Assembly (NCBI RefSeq): GCF_019320115.1
Contig: NC_089598.1
Span: forward strand, 88,117,560 to 88,181,559
Source of the DNA: Miscanthus floridulus
Taxonomy: Eukaryota; Streptophyta; Magnoliopsida; Poales; Poaceae
Reading direction: 5' to 3'
Length of the DNA stretch: 64,000 nucleotides
Shown: one piece after another, positions 45,878 to 57,246 of the stretch
Numbering within the stretch: position 1 is the stretch's first letter
Layout: every line of letters starts with the position of its first letter
Position numbers and translations under genes: made by a program
The notes under the pieces: generated by a model
Told to the model about the DNA's origin: nothing
Seen by the model: the letters and a program-made list of their open reading frames with translations, nothing else
Databases searched by the model: none

Positions 45878-48800
45878 TGTAAGGGACCGTGACGCCTAAG
45901 AGGGGGGGGGGAATTAGGCAACTTAAAACTCTAACTCTAAACTAGGCCTCTTTTTCTAACCTTAGCAAAATCTATGCAAAAAGATAAACTATCTAAATGT
46001 GCAACTATGGTTTTGCTAGTGTGTTGCTATCTCTACCGCAAAAGGAGTTATGCAAACAATGTAAATACGGAAGCTAAAGAGTAAGGTAGAGATATGCAAA
46101 CTCTCATTGACGACTCTGGTATTTTTACCGAGGAATCGAGAAGTGCGCAAGCTTCCCCTAGTCCTCGTTGGAACCCCTTGCAAGGAATCCCTCGCAAGGG
46201 CCAAGCTCTTGGTCGGGTAACTCTGTGGATAGCTCCAGGCCTTCCCCACGCGCAAGTGGGTCTCTGGTGTGCCTTCCGACAAGCCTCTCCCAGATCGCTC
46301 CCCGCCATCTTCACTATTAAGCTTCCGGCCAAACCACCGCGGTTCTTCTTCCCTTTGGTACACGGTGGCGGCCACACCACAAACACAGTTGGTGTGATCT
46401 CGCAAGACTATAGGCCCCTCCAATGTACAACAATGGTGCGTGCAAGCACCGAGTGGTAAGAGGTATGCAAACCTCGCTAAACACTAGGCCTAAACCTAGA
46501 GCAAGCGCATAAGCAGTGGTCTAATCAACCTAAGCACTTTGCAAAGCACCTACGCTAATCACCTAATGAATCACTAAGCACTATATAGGTGGAGATCACT
46601 AAAATGGTGTATCAACACCCTTGGTATATTTCCTCAACTCTCCACTCCTCAAATGGCCAGTTGGGGGGTCTATTTATAAGTCCCATGAAGAAAGTAGCCG
46701 TTGGGGGTGAAACCTAGCTTTCTGCTACTGACCGGACGCTGCTATCGTCCTGACCGGATGCATCCGATTGTCCCAACCATTGAGCGTGCACGTTGATCGA
46801 ACTCACTGTCGAGTCTAGTCATCATCGATCGGACACGTCTTGTCGCATTTGCATCGCTCTAGAACCTCTTTGGACTCGATCGGACGTTGCACTTTGTGCG
46901 TCCGGTCATCTAGTGCCACTGTGTCCGGTCGTCACTGAGTTGTTGCCGCAATGATGAACAGTAAAGTTCGTGCGCTCGGTCACTGCCTCGCTCAACGTTC
47001 GGTCACTACTGCTGATGCCTGCTGTTGCCGAGCAACTAATTGGACATATTCAGTCCTCATAGGGCCATGTTCGGTCACCTCTGTGGAGCTCATTTCTTTG
47101 TGATCTTGCATCTGGCTTGGTTCCTATCTTCGTTCTTAGACTTTGCTTGATATCTTGGATCCTCTCTTTTACTTTTAGGGTCTTTCTTAAGGTGTTGATC
47201 ATCAGATCTTCATGTTTCCTTCATCCAAGTCACGTTTGCACCCTTGAAAGGTCCTAATGGCTAGAGAGGGGGGTGAATAGCCTATTAAAAAATCTACAAC
47301 AACACTTAACAAACCGGTTAGACAATTATAAGGCGAAGCAAGTGTTGCGCTAGCCTACTAAAATAGCAAGCCACCTACCACAATTCTAGTTTATATAGTT
47401 TCTATCCACACAATAGCGATGACACTACACTAAGTTAGTGTGCTCTTAAAAGCTAACTAAAGAGCCACACTAACCAAACTAACAAGCTCTCACAACTAGC
47501 TACACTAAAGAGCTTGACAACTAGTTTGCGGTAATGTAAAGAGAGTGAGCAAGATATTTATACCGCCGTGTCGAGGAAGGAGCCAAACAATCACAAGAAT
47601 GAATACCAATGAATACCAATCACCTCGGAATCAAATGATGAACACAATGATTTTTTACCGAGGTTCACTTGCTTGTCGGCAAGCTATTCCTCGTTGTGGC
47701 GATTCACTCACTTGGAGGTTCATGCGCTAATTGGCATCACACGCCAAACCCTCAATAGGGTGCTGCACAACCAACACAAGATGAGGATCACACAAGCCAC
47801 GAGCAATTCACTAGAGTACCTTTTGGCTCTCCATCGGGGAAAGGTCAAGAACCCCTCACAATCACCATGATCGGAGCCGGAGACAATCACCACCCTCCGC
47901 TCGACGATCCTCGCTGCTCCAAGCCATCTAGGTGGCGGCAACCACCAAGAGTAACAAGCGAATCCTGCAGTGAAACACAAACACCAAGTGCCTCTAGATG
48001 CAAACACTCAAGCAATGCACTTGGATTCTCTCCCAATCTCACAAAGATGATGAATCAATGATGGAGATGAGTGGGAGGGCTTTGGCTAAGCTCACAAGGT
48101 TGCTATGTCAATACAAATGGCCAAGAGAGTGAGCTTGAGCCGGCCATGGGGCTTAAATAGAAGCCCCCACGAAATAGAGCCATTGTACCCCTTCACTAGG
48201 CACAACACGGGGTGACCGGACGCTCTGGTCATATTGACCGAATGCTAGACCTCAGCGTCCGGTCACGCGATGCGTGCCATGTGTCCCCTCTCTTCAAATG
48301 TTGATCGCTTGATCTCAATGGTCAAGTGTCGACTGGACGCAACAACCCAAAGTGACCGAACACTGAATCCCAGTGTCTGGCCGTTTCCAGTAAGCATCCA
48401 GAGATGACTTTTCACGACCGGACGCATCCGGTCATGCTCGACCGGACACACCCAGCATCCGGTCACTCGACGACTCCTCTATCCACTACCACGTCAGTAG
48501 GACCGGACACACCCTATCAGCGTCCGATCACTGAGTGACCCAGTGTCCGGTCAGAGACCGATGCTGCGCGCCCTTTGCTGCCACTGACCGAACGCGCCGA
48601 TCCAACCAAGACCAGCGTCCGGTCACTTATAGTGACCTCCGTCTTTTCTATCTAGGACAGTCCGCTGGTGAAGTTCCAAACCCTTGCTCAAATATGCCAA
48701 CCACCAAGTGTATCACCTTGTGCACATATGTTAGCATATTTTCACAAACATTTTAAAGGGTGTTAGCACTCCACTAGATCCTAAATGCATATGCAATGAG

Positions 48801-49251
48801 TTAGAGCATCTAGTGGCACTTTAATAACTGCATTCTGATATGAGTTTCACCCCTCTTAATAGTACGGCTATCAAACCTAAATGTGATCACACTCTCTAAG
48901 TGTCTTGATCACCAAAACAAAATAGCTCCTACTATTTATACCTTTGCCTTAAGCCTTTTGTTTTTCTTTCTTCTTTTCAAGTCCAAGCACTTGATCATCA
49001 CCATGGCATCACCATCATCATGTCATGATCTTCATTTGCTTTACCACTTGGAATGTGCTACCTATCTCATGATCACTTAATAAACTAGGTTAGCACTTAG
49101 GGTTTCATCAATTCACCAAAACCAAACTAGAGCTTTCAACCCTATTGAACTACAAAACAATTACTTACAAATTCATTAGTCCAATTTGGTTGTGTTAGTC
49201 ATCAAACACCCAAATCCAAAGTAAATGGGCCTAGGGTCCATTTTCCTTACA
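45878..49251 (-). repeat. 5' LTR of the SIRE-like element (contains a nested solo LTR)
   Basis: The ends are TGTAAGGAAAATGG and GGTCCCTTACA on the minus strand. The uninterrupted target sequence 'gcaccctatt(a/g)aactac' is found in the 3' LTR near 42280, which defines the nested insertion exactly. Confidence 0.9.
47245..49138 (-). mobile_element. Solo LTR, TGAAAG...CTTTCA family, 1894 bp
   Basis: On the plus strand it runs from TGAAAGGTCCTAATGG to ACTAGAGCTTTCA. It is flanked by a perfect 5-bp duplication ACCCT at 47240-47244 and 49139-49143. A TATA-like TATTTAAG (minus) sits near 48151-48160, with a block of GACCGGACGC/GCGTCCGGTC words upstream of it (about 48210-48640). No internal sequence is present, so it is a product of LTR-LTR recombination. 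Confidence 0.95.
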
Positions 49252-50292
49252 ACCCACTATCCCCTAGGGCTCTAAAAATTTGGAGGCAAGGCAGAGTAGA
49301 ATGAATACTGCTTGTGTTCATTTGTTGTGTTGTGACACATATCTTTTCTTCTTCGTTTTCTCCTTCCAGTCTTCTTTTGAACAATGGCTCACTGCAAGCG
49401 TTCAAGGGAGGAAACTCCAGAAGCTATAGATTTGCGTCCGTGCCTTCGTGTCCCTCTTCATCGCCAAGGATGAGAGGGACCGATTTCTTATCTTTATGGC
49501 CGCCTTGCATTAATCCTTTGAATATGCAGTTCTACCTCTCATGCTATGGTACATCGGTCAACTCCGGCAGAGGTTGGACAACAATGGATTATAATCTTGC
49601 TGAGTCCATGGTATCTTCATCTTCATCCTCTGAGTTAGGTTAGGATATCCATAATCTTATCTGTGAAAGGAGGGAGGTCGAAAACCTGTATTGTGAAGCC
49701 ATGCTTGAGGTAGGTCGGCTCGAGCAATGTCTCGATGCCATTAAAATAGCCCTCTCTTTATCTGAAGAAGAGACCAATGTTGCTTAGATGAGGGCTGATG
49801 TAGCTCATGCTAGGGCAATAGGTAAAATTTATTTAAAGAGTCTTTGCTTTTATATTCATGACTTTATCTAGTAACCCTTCATTTTCATTAGATCTTGAGG
49901 AACAATTGGCTACTTCTCGTTGCGAGATCGAGGAGGCTCATCGCTGGGAGATCGACCTAAAGAATCGCCATGAGACCCTCCAACATGGCACACTTGGCGT
50001 AGTTGCAGTAGTTAAGGCTAGGGTTGTTTCTCTTAAAGATCGCCTGTAGGATATCCCGGTTTGTGCCAGAGAAGTGGCAACTCATGGTGTCCTCTATGGT
50101 GCCGGTGCTACTCTTGCTGCAGCGCAACTGCGTTCAGGGCACGAGCTCTGTCACCTAGAACCTAGTTTTTCGGACACTGATCGACTAAAGGATCAAGAGG
50201 ACCTGATTGGAGACTTCACTGTTGCTGCCGAGGCTATCGCAGTGACCATCCATGCACAAGATGTTATAAACAATGTTTTCTTAGGACCATAG
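49252..50292 (+). pseudogene. Decayed spliced ORF, retroelement-associated, product unknown
   Basis: A plus-strand start at 49384 (MAHCKRSREETPEAID) is followed by stops. Later blocks read MRADVAHARAI, an intron-like GTAAAA...TTCATTAG (about 49820-49890), then DLEEQLATSRCEIEEAHRWEI, a likely coiled coil. After another stop come HGVLYGAGATLAAAQLRSGHEL and DLIGDFTVAAEAIAVTI, ending NNVFLGP. Coiled-coil ORFs of this kind accompany grass gypsy elements; the identification is from memory and weak. At least three in-frame stops make it non-functional. Confidence 0.45.
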
Positions 50293-51289
50293 ATTATATC
50301 TAGGGTCTTATAAGTTACAAGTAAACAATCTGCTATTTGAATATCACTTTTGATCCTATGTCTTTTATTGTTATTTTTTTGTTCTAAAGGGGATACTCTA
50401 GGTGTCAGCTATTTTGAGCCAATGAGACTTGGCTATCAAGCATCGACCCAAATTCAATACTTTGATAGTACTTCTTTACATATTTTCCATTGAGGTCTAT
50501 GTGATAACAGATCCGAATAATACAGCGGTTTGCACATACAAAGCAACAGATCCTCCGAGGCATAAAGATTATGGAATCTAAAGAATGACACAGCACATCA
50601 CAAAACTTCATCCTCAGTGCGGTTTGCTACCTTCCATCTTGCAACCCTCATAGTCAAGGATTGTGATTTGCTTCTTGACCGTGAGAGCTACAAGATGGAA
50701 TATAAAGCACCCAATCTTGAAGAACGATCACCTCGTAAACTTGAAGCACCCCTAATCGAGTATGGAGCCCCTAAATAGGAGAGAACCAGATGATTGCAGA
50801 TCTTCTATTAACAAGATCTGTAGAAGATCTGCAATCATCAAGGTCAAGCTCATGTTCAATGGTAGCACCTCGCAAAGGATGGAGAAGGAGCACCTCTCAA
50901 AACTTGCACCAGCATCTCAGTGACGTGCTTTATATTCCATAATCTTGATACCTTTGAGGATCGAGGGATGCAAATCTACATCTCGATCCTAAAAGGCAAC
51001 AAGATTATGGAATCTAAAGCACCTAATTTTGATGGCCTTCTCCAAACACTAGCATCGTTGTGAGGTGTTTGATCTCCATGTTGCACCTCTCAAAGCACTT
51101 CTTCACGATGAGGAAAGATATAGTAGCTCATGAGTGTGTGGATTGAGCCCAAGAGGTGCATCTAGACCCTGGTTAAATAGGCCAACCATGAAGATGGAGA
51201 AGTGCAAGTAATAGTGATGCAATTGTGTTGTGGGTAGTTGGGAAATAACTCAAGCTGACTTTACCACCTATTGACGGTAATTATCATCT
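50293..51289. other. Decayed repeat, no gene, with a strong hairpin
   Basis: The phrase 'attatggaatctaaag' occurs twice (50568-50583 and 51004-51019), with a reversed version 'tattccataatctt' near 50933. The hairpin at 50789-50839 is listed separately. No coding region recognised. Confidence 0.45.
50789..50839. repeat. Perfect 18-bp inverted repeat with 15-nt loop
   Basis: The arm GATGATTGCAGATCTTCT (50789-50806) is the exact reverse complement of AGAAGATCTGCAATCATC (50822-50839). The loop itself contains 'agatctgt', echoing the arm sequence. Confidence 0.9.
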
Positions 51290-52697
51290 ATCATAAATCA
51301 TCAATATAACTTGAAATCACGCATGAAAATGATCACCAACATAGACTTAGGAGTTTAAAACTGACAATTTCCATGAGTTTTGGTGAATCTGTGTTTTCAG
51401 CAGGGTTTATCTAGAAAACTGTCAAGGGGGATCAAAACATCAAATAAAATCGTGCTTATCCATAGCAAAAACTACTCCAGAAGGTTCTAGAGGACACCAG
51501 AAGCCATGTCACTGAAGCAGACCCCAAGGGGATGATAGGTGGGGCCACCTATAGGTTGGCCGGCCCCTGGTACCACATGGCAGTCCCTCCTTCGTATGTC
51601 GGTTCTCCACCGCCTTAAGGATTGCATCTACGCTGTTTATTCAAGTCGATTTGATTCGAGGGCTCAGAATTGATGCTCCGGTCTATATATACCAATCCCT
51701 GCCCCCCCTTCCCCAACATCTACAATCTGCCACAAGTCAAGATTAGGCCAAAAATTAGGGTTTCTAGAGAGAAGAGAATAGAGCTCCAATTCTTCAAAGT
51801 TCTAGTATAGGCTAGCTAGCAAGGTTCAAGTAGAGTTTAGGCTACTGCTCAGGATTCCAGAATTCACCGTCTGTAGGCCGGTATATCCATTCTATCCCTC
51901 TTTATTTTATGACTTTGTGCTACTTCAATATTATGTTGCTATTTATTATGTTCCTACTTTGCTCTAGTTATATGATTGAATAGTTATGATTGATGATGAA
52001 TATATGCATATGTTCACAAAGTGCTTAGCTCAATACTCGAGTGAGTTAAGTGGTCGACATTATGTAACCGTGGTGCTTAAATATTGTTTACCTATGGATG
52101 CATTCTACACTCTAGATCATGTAGTAGATCGCGGATGTGACACTCTTGTTGAGTCCTTTGTAGTCCACTCCCCGTTTGTAGAGCATGTAGAACCCGGTTG
52201 CGAAGGGAGACAAGCTCTATTCTTGATCTTCCTTAGTAATGTTCCTTATGCATAGATCCAAAGTTAATTATGATATAGATGAGAGTGTATATACTTGGGT
52301 GTACAAAAGACTTAGTAAATAAGGAATGACTTAGGAATCTTTTGCGCTTAACTAATCTCCTTCCTAGCTATACTACATTTATGAGTATCTATTTCGGTCT
52401 ATGGAATACCATCATTATCTTACACTTATCATTCATTTATCATTTGACTTACCCCTGTTATAGCATGAGAGTGATTACATCATAAGTATGCATATTTGTC
52501 CATATCTCTGTGCCAGCCCCATAGCTCCTCCCTGTGGATAAAATATAAATAACGATACCTGGTATACTCCCGGGTGAAATGCTACAATGGTATATAATCT
52601 GTGCGCTTGCGGATTACTTAATATATATATATATATATTTACAAGTGTTCTAAATAATTACCAACAACGCATTTCTGACATCATTGCTAGGGATGAC
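51290..52697 (+). mobile_element. Decayed Ty3/gypsy LTR with PBS-like border
   Basis: The region contains a TATA box (TATATATA near 51684) and ends in an AT repeat, then 'caagtgttctaaataattaccaaca'. The following TTCTGACATCATTGCTAGGG (52673-52692) resembles the common gypsy border TTCTGGCGCCGTTGCCGGGG after CpG decay. The left boundary is approximate. No intact protein-coding domain follows. Confidence 0.5.
52619..52640. repeat. (AT)n microsatellite
   Basis: An uninterrupted TA/AT dinucleotide run of about 20 bp near the end of the decayed LTR. Confidence 0.9.
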
Positions 52698-53250
52698 AAC
52701 TTAGTAAAGAGTGATGCTATGAAATGTCAACACCACCAGAAGACCAAACAGTCATGGAGGGTCGGCGGCCATGACACGTATCCTAGTTGGCTTAGCTTTT
52801 CATACGACTAAGAAAATACCACTACCGCATCTATTGTTAACCCGTCGGTGGTAGAAGTTTCAACTACCAGTTTTCTTCCTCAGGAGGCCTCGCTATCGGT
52901 CCAACCGACGGTGGAAGTAAAACACAATCGCTTCTATTGCTATGGCAGTGAAAGTGACAATAGTGATAAGTCAATCAGTAGTAGTGAGAACATGATCATA
53001 GCAAAGGTGGCCAATTGGGCAGCCAAATCAGAAGAACCTAATCCAAGAGAAAGTTTGAACCTATAACAAAGCACAGGAGGAGGAAACCATTCCTTGAGAA
53101 AGCTAAATGTACCAATCTCTGCATGCAAGCCTATCATAGTCTGAATGATGAAAACAACATGTTTCCAAATGCCTAAGCTCCCTATGCTTTTAGATTCCTA
53201 TACACCTATGTGGAAGTTGAGCCTGTACCTTATCAAATATCGATATGTAG
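52698..53250 (+). pseudogene. Decayed retroelement internal fragment
   Basis: A plus-strand frame at 52848-53066 reads HNRFYCYGSESDNSDKSISS and IIAKVANWAAKSEE. The nucleotide stretch for the latter recurs at 20656-20690 with few changes. The protein family is not recognised. Confidence 0.35.
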
Positions 53251-53820
53251 TGTTGAAGGTTACATTGCAAACTTCTAGAAGCTTCTACAACTCTCTTGAT
53301 GCTAGATATTTGGCATGAAGATACTAGATATTATCACCATGGAAAATTAGAATAATGTAGAACATAGATATTTATCTTGGAAGTATCTAGAAGGGGGACA
53401 CATGTCATTCTCCTATGAGTCCCCATAGCCTATAAATAGAGGCACACCTCCTTGCCATGCCATACCATCAAATAACATGGTAGATATGATAAGGGTGATA
53501 GATGCTAGGATAGCCACTTAAAGGTGTGTGTTCTTATGTAACTCTTTGGCATAGTAATAAAGAGTGTTTTCTTGTATAAGTGCTAGTCTCCTAATTAGGC
53601 CGTGCCGTATAATATCTAGCTACTAGTGCATAAGTTGTGATCCATTGAAGGTTGGCTCTGCCACCCAGGATCATAAGGGTCTGGGCTTCATCGTACATTG
53701 GCTCTGCCACTAGGAAGTCAGCTTCATCATAGGTTGGCTCCGCCACCAGGAAGTGAGAAGGCAACTCTGTCGTCGAAAGGACCCACGCACTAAATAACTA
53801 GAAATTAAAAGGTATGACTG
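53251..53820 (+). mobile_element. Probable LTR fragment with TATA box
   Basis: The sequence starts TGTTGAAGGTTACATTGC and carries a TATA box CTATAAATAGAGG at 53430-53442, followed by a 5'-leader-like stretch. Three imperfect copies of 'ttggctc(t/c)gccacc(a)gga' occur at 53653-53760. The right end and any primer site were not found. Confidence 0.45.
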
Positions 53821-53889
53821 ACTCTAGGGTGAATGGATTTGTCTTAGGTGTAGGTCCTCAGTCTAGTGGGTCTTAGGTCCACCTCCATT

Positions 53890-54655
53890 TTTTCAACATG
53901 TAGTAAGACTCGTTAGATTCAAGGGTCTCACCGCCAGTAGACCTGCATTGTAAAGTAGCCGATCATTATGATTGCAAAGTGGAAAACAAGTACAAGCATC
54001 ATGCATGAGTATATCAGTATATGGTAGTGTAGTTGTGTTATAGAACATACCAGCACAAGGAACCCAAAGTGCAGAACAATGGCCAACCACAGACAGTTGC
54101 GATGGACATCAGTATCCTCAATGCTCAATATCCAATAGAAGAAGCATATGGCAAAGATGTTAATACCTATAGTGGACATAGAGAAGCAGGTGAAAGTAGC
54201 AAAATAAGCAACATGCCAGACCCATGGTAAGAACTATTAAAGACATAGAGCATATCATAAATCCCAACCTGGTGAATGTACTTGCACAAATGACAATGAG
54301 AACTACTGCATACCTACATAGTGGCGGATGTGGACCCAGAGGCAAGAAGACACTCAACATCCTCCGTGCGACATCCCTAGTGCCTCCAGCGAAGGAGTAA
54401 CCACCACCACGGTGGTGGCGAAGACTGATCCTCTCTCTATTGGCTCTGTGCCTTCACGGCACGATGCACCTTCTCTATCGCCACCATAGCCTCCTGATGT
54501 TAGCCACACTGGCACGCCAAATCACCCGTGGCATCTCAGAGCTTGTTGAGGCTGACACCGAGCGCCACCTCTAGCACGGTCGCTGCTCCAAGGAGGCCGA
54601 AGATGGCATGTATCCTCCTCGTGCTGTCCACCTTCTCTAGCACGGTCACACTTGG
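53890..54655 (-). pseudogene. Relict exons of a membrane-protein gene, family not recognised
   Basis: On the minus strand the segment 54172-54056 reads GINIFAICFFYWILSIEDTD then HRNCLWLAIVLHFGFLVLV, two likely membrane helices. It is bounded by an AG before and CTG^GTATGTTC after, as an exon would be. Near 53940 TTTACAATGCAG is a good splice acceptor. A GC-rich segment near 54650-54545 encodes VLEKVDSTRR, then a hydrophobic AIFGLLGAATVLEVALGV, and could be exon 1. In-frame stops lie in between. The LTR at 54656 cuts it off. It could be a host gene broken by the retroelement, or a transposon-captured copy. Confidence 0.4.
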
Positions 54656-56121
54656 CACCGTAAGAACCTACCCACAAGTGAGGTAACTCAATGTCATGAG
54701 CAATTTACTATAGTCACCTTTCGGCTCTCTGCCGGGGAAGGTACAAGACCCCTCACAAATCACCGGGAGATGGCCACGAACAATCACTAACTCATGCCAA
54801 TGCTCCTCCACTGCTCCAAGCCATCTAGGTGGTGGCAACCACAAAGAGTAACAAGAAATCCACAGCCACAACGATCCCCAAGTGCCACTAAGTGCAATCA
54901 CTCAAGCAAATGCACTAGGAATCACTCCCAATCTCACTATAATGATGAATCAATGATGAAGATGAGTGGGAGATATTTGCTTAGGATCACAAGGATGTCA
55001 AGAATGTCAAAGTGCTAATAGTGTGATCCCCAAGCCAACCACGAGCCTTAAATAGACGCCCTAAGAAAATAGAGCTGTTGCTCAATTGGGGGCTAACCGG
55101 ACTCGCGTGACCGGATGCACCCTAGCGTCCGGTCACCTGCCTTCAGTCCATGAATGGTGACCACATGCCCTTCCTTTAAACCTCACACGTTGGATCTCAA
55201 TGGTCAAAAATGTTTCACTCCCACAGTTAAAGAATGATCGGACGCTCGACAACACAGAGTTCAGTCAGGGCAATTTTTACATAGAGACCTCCCTGAGCGC
55301 ATTTTTCACGATCGGATGCATCAGGTCACAAGTGATCGGACATGCCCCAGAGTCCAGTCCTCACTCTACTCACAAATAGGTGCTACATCAGTGTACGTCA
55401 GCCATGACCTAACACGCCCCCTATGCGTCCGGTCACGCTTGCCTAGCAGGGTCCGGTCATGAAGCCACTCAGCACCCTCTCTGGACCACATGATAGGACT
55501 CAGCCCTGAGTTTGGTCCCAGTGTCTGATCACACCATGGCCCTCTTAGCCAAGTGGCTGAACAACTGACCGGACTTGGCCTACCAGGGTCTGATCCTGGC
55601 AGAGCCAACGTCCGGTCCTATACCTTTGCCTCCTTTTTTCTAACTCATCAACCGCTTCATCCTTGCTTCCAAGTTGCTAACCACAGTGTGTACAACTCAT
55701 GTGCTCGTGTGTTAGCATTTTTCAAAGCATTTTACAAGGGTCAATTGTTAGCACACTAGGTCCCTAATGCATATGCAAGAATCATGTCACCTAGTGGCAC
55801 TCGATAACCGCTTAGCCAAATATTTCCCCTCTTCATAGTATGGCTATCGATCCTAAACACACTCACAACATCTATGGTGTATTGAGTGCCAAAACAAAAA
55901 TCTATTTGATACCTTTGCCTTGATCTCCTTGGTTTTTATTTTCTCTTTCTTCTTTTCCAAGTTGGAGCTTGATCACCATCATCTCGTGTCCATCTTGGTG
56001 TCCATGGACCTCTCACTTGCTCCATCAATTGGTGTGTACCAACCTAGCTCATGATCACACTTGATGACATAGGTTAGTACTTAGGTTTCATCAATTATCC
56101 AAAACCAAACTTGGGATTTCA
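54656..56121 (-). repeat. 3' LTR of the truncated copia element
   Basis: It aligns with 58845-60285 of the solo LTR. A TATTTAAG-type TATA element (minus) lies near 55045-55052, with GACCGGATGC/GCGTCCGGTC words upstream (55098-55620). Confidence 0.85.
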
Positions 56122-57246
56122 GTCCCCCCTTTTTGGTAATTGATGACAGCCTTTTCACAAAGATATTCAATAAAATCTTTTTGGATTCATGTTGCTTGCC
56201 CAAGCATTTTACCATGTGTAAAGCATATGGACAAGTTTCATAAACCTGAATTAGTAGCATTAGCTCCTCCTACATATGTGCTAAGAGTTTGGATTTGAAA
56301 TCTTGCACATATGCATGGATTAGGAAGTGTGAGAGAGTAATGGCTACCAAATGATGCTAAGATATAAAGAATGGACCTTTAAAGCGTGATACCAATTGGA
56401 GTTGCCAATAATACCATGCTTGGCACCATGGTTAGTTAGATAGCACTTGCAAAACACAAACACTAGATCCCTCATGAGATCAACATTATAAGCAAGGCTC
56501 TAGTTGCACTTGTAAAGCAAGAAAGGCTCATCTAACTATCATCCTATGTATGCTAGTTTTGCATTTCATCAATCAATCCTACAACTAGCATGCACCACAC
56601 AAGCATGCACATGGAATTAAAAACTTGTGCCATGCAAGCAAACATATGTAATGCACATACAAATGCACCAAACAAATTTATGAGTTTGCTCCCCCTACTT
56701 GTGTGCTTCAAATTTTCAATTGATCCCCTTCCATTACCATTTCATTTGTTTGCTCCCCCTATCTTACTATCTTTGTGAATCTCTTTCCCCCTTTGTCATC
56801 AAGGACCACAAAAGGCGAGCTCAAATTTTATATACGTTAGGGTGAAACCATGTTATGTGAGGATCATTTTCCCATATTTGGTTCAATCTAGATCATTTGC
56901 AAAAGATATTTAACTAGGTTTGATCCAATGGCAAGCTTCTTCACACCTCATTTCAAGGATTATTTTGATAATGTTGAGTTAAACACTTATAGCTCATTTT
57001 CTAGATTAAACACTAGGTTCACAAGCCCACAAATATGTCATATGCTATCACTAGATCATTTCAAACATAGAAGCAATAGTGGTACCATACAAGCATCAAA
57101 TCCATTTGATTTTCATGAATGAGCCTAAGACATGTGAGGAATGACTAGATGCACTAAACAAGTCCTTAGCAATGTATGAATGCCATGCCAATCAACTTTA
57201 CCTTGCTTTCCTCGAAGAAGAGGCATGTCATATAATGGGGTGTGCA

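Larger units (their letters stand above)
41066..49251 (-). mobile_element. SIRE/Maximus-like copia element, gag only
   Basis: On the minus strand: 5' LTR 45878-49251 (1475 bp without the nested solo LTR), PBS TGGTATCAGAGCC at 45863-45875, a decayed gag, a non-coding 3' internal region, PPT (AAAAAGGGGAAGA) at about 42396-42408, and 3' LTR 41066-42395 with its outer ~140 bp cut off. No protease, integrase, RT or RNase H is left between gag and PPT. The LTR TATA box reads TATAAATA (near 46670-46680 and 41715). Confidence 0.88.
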
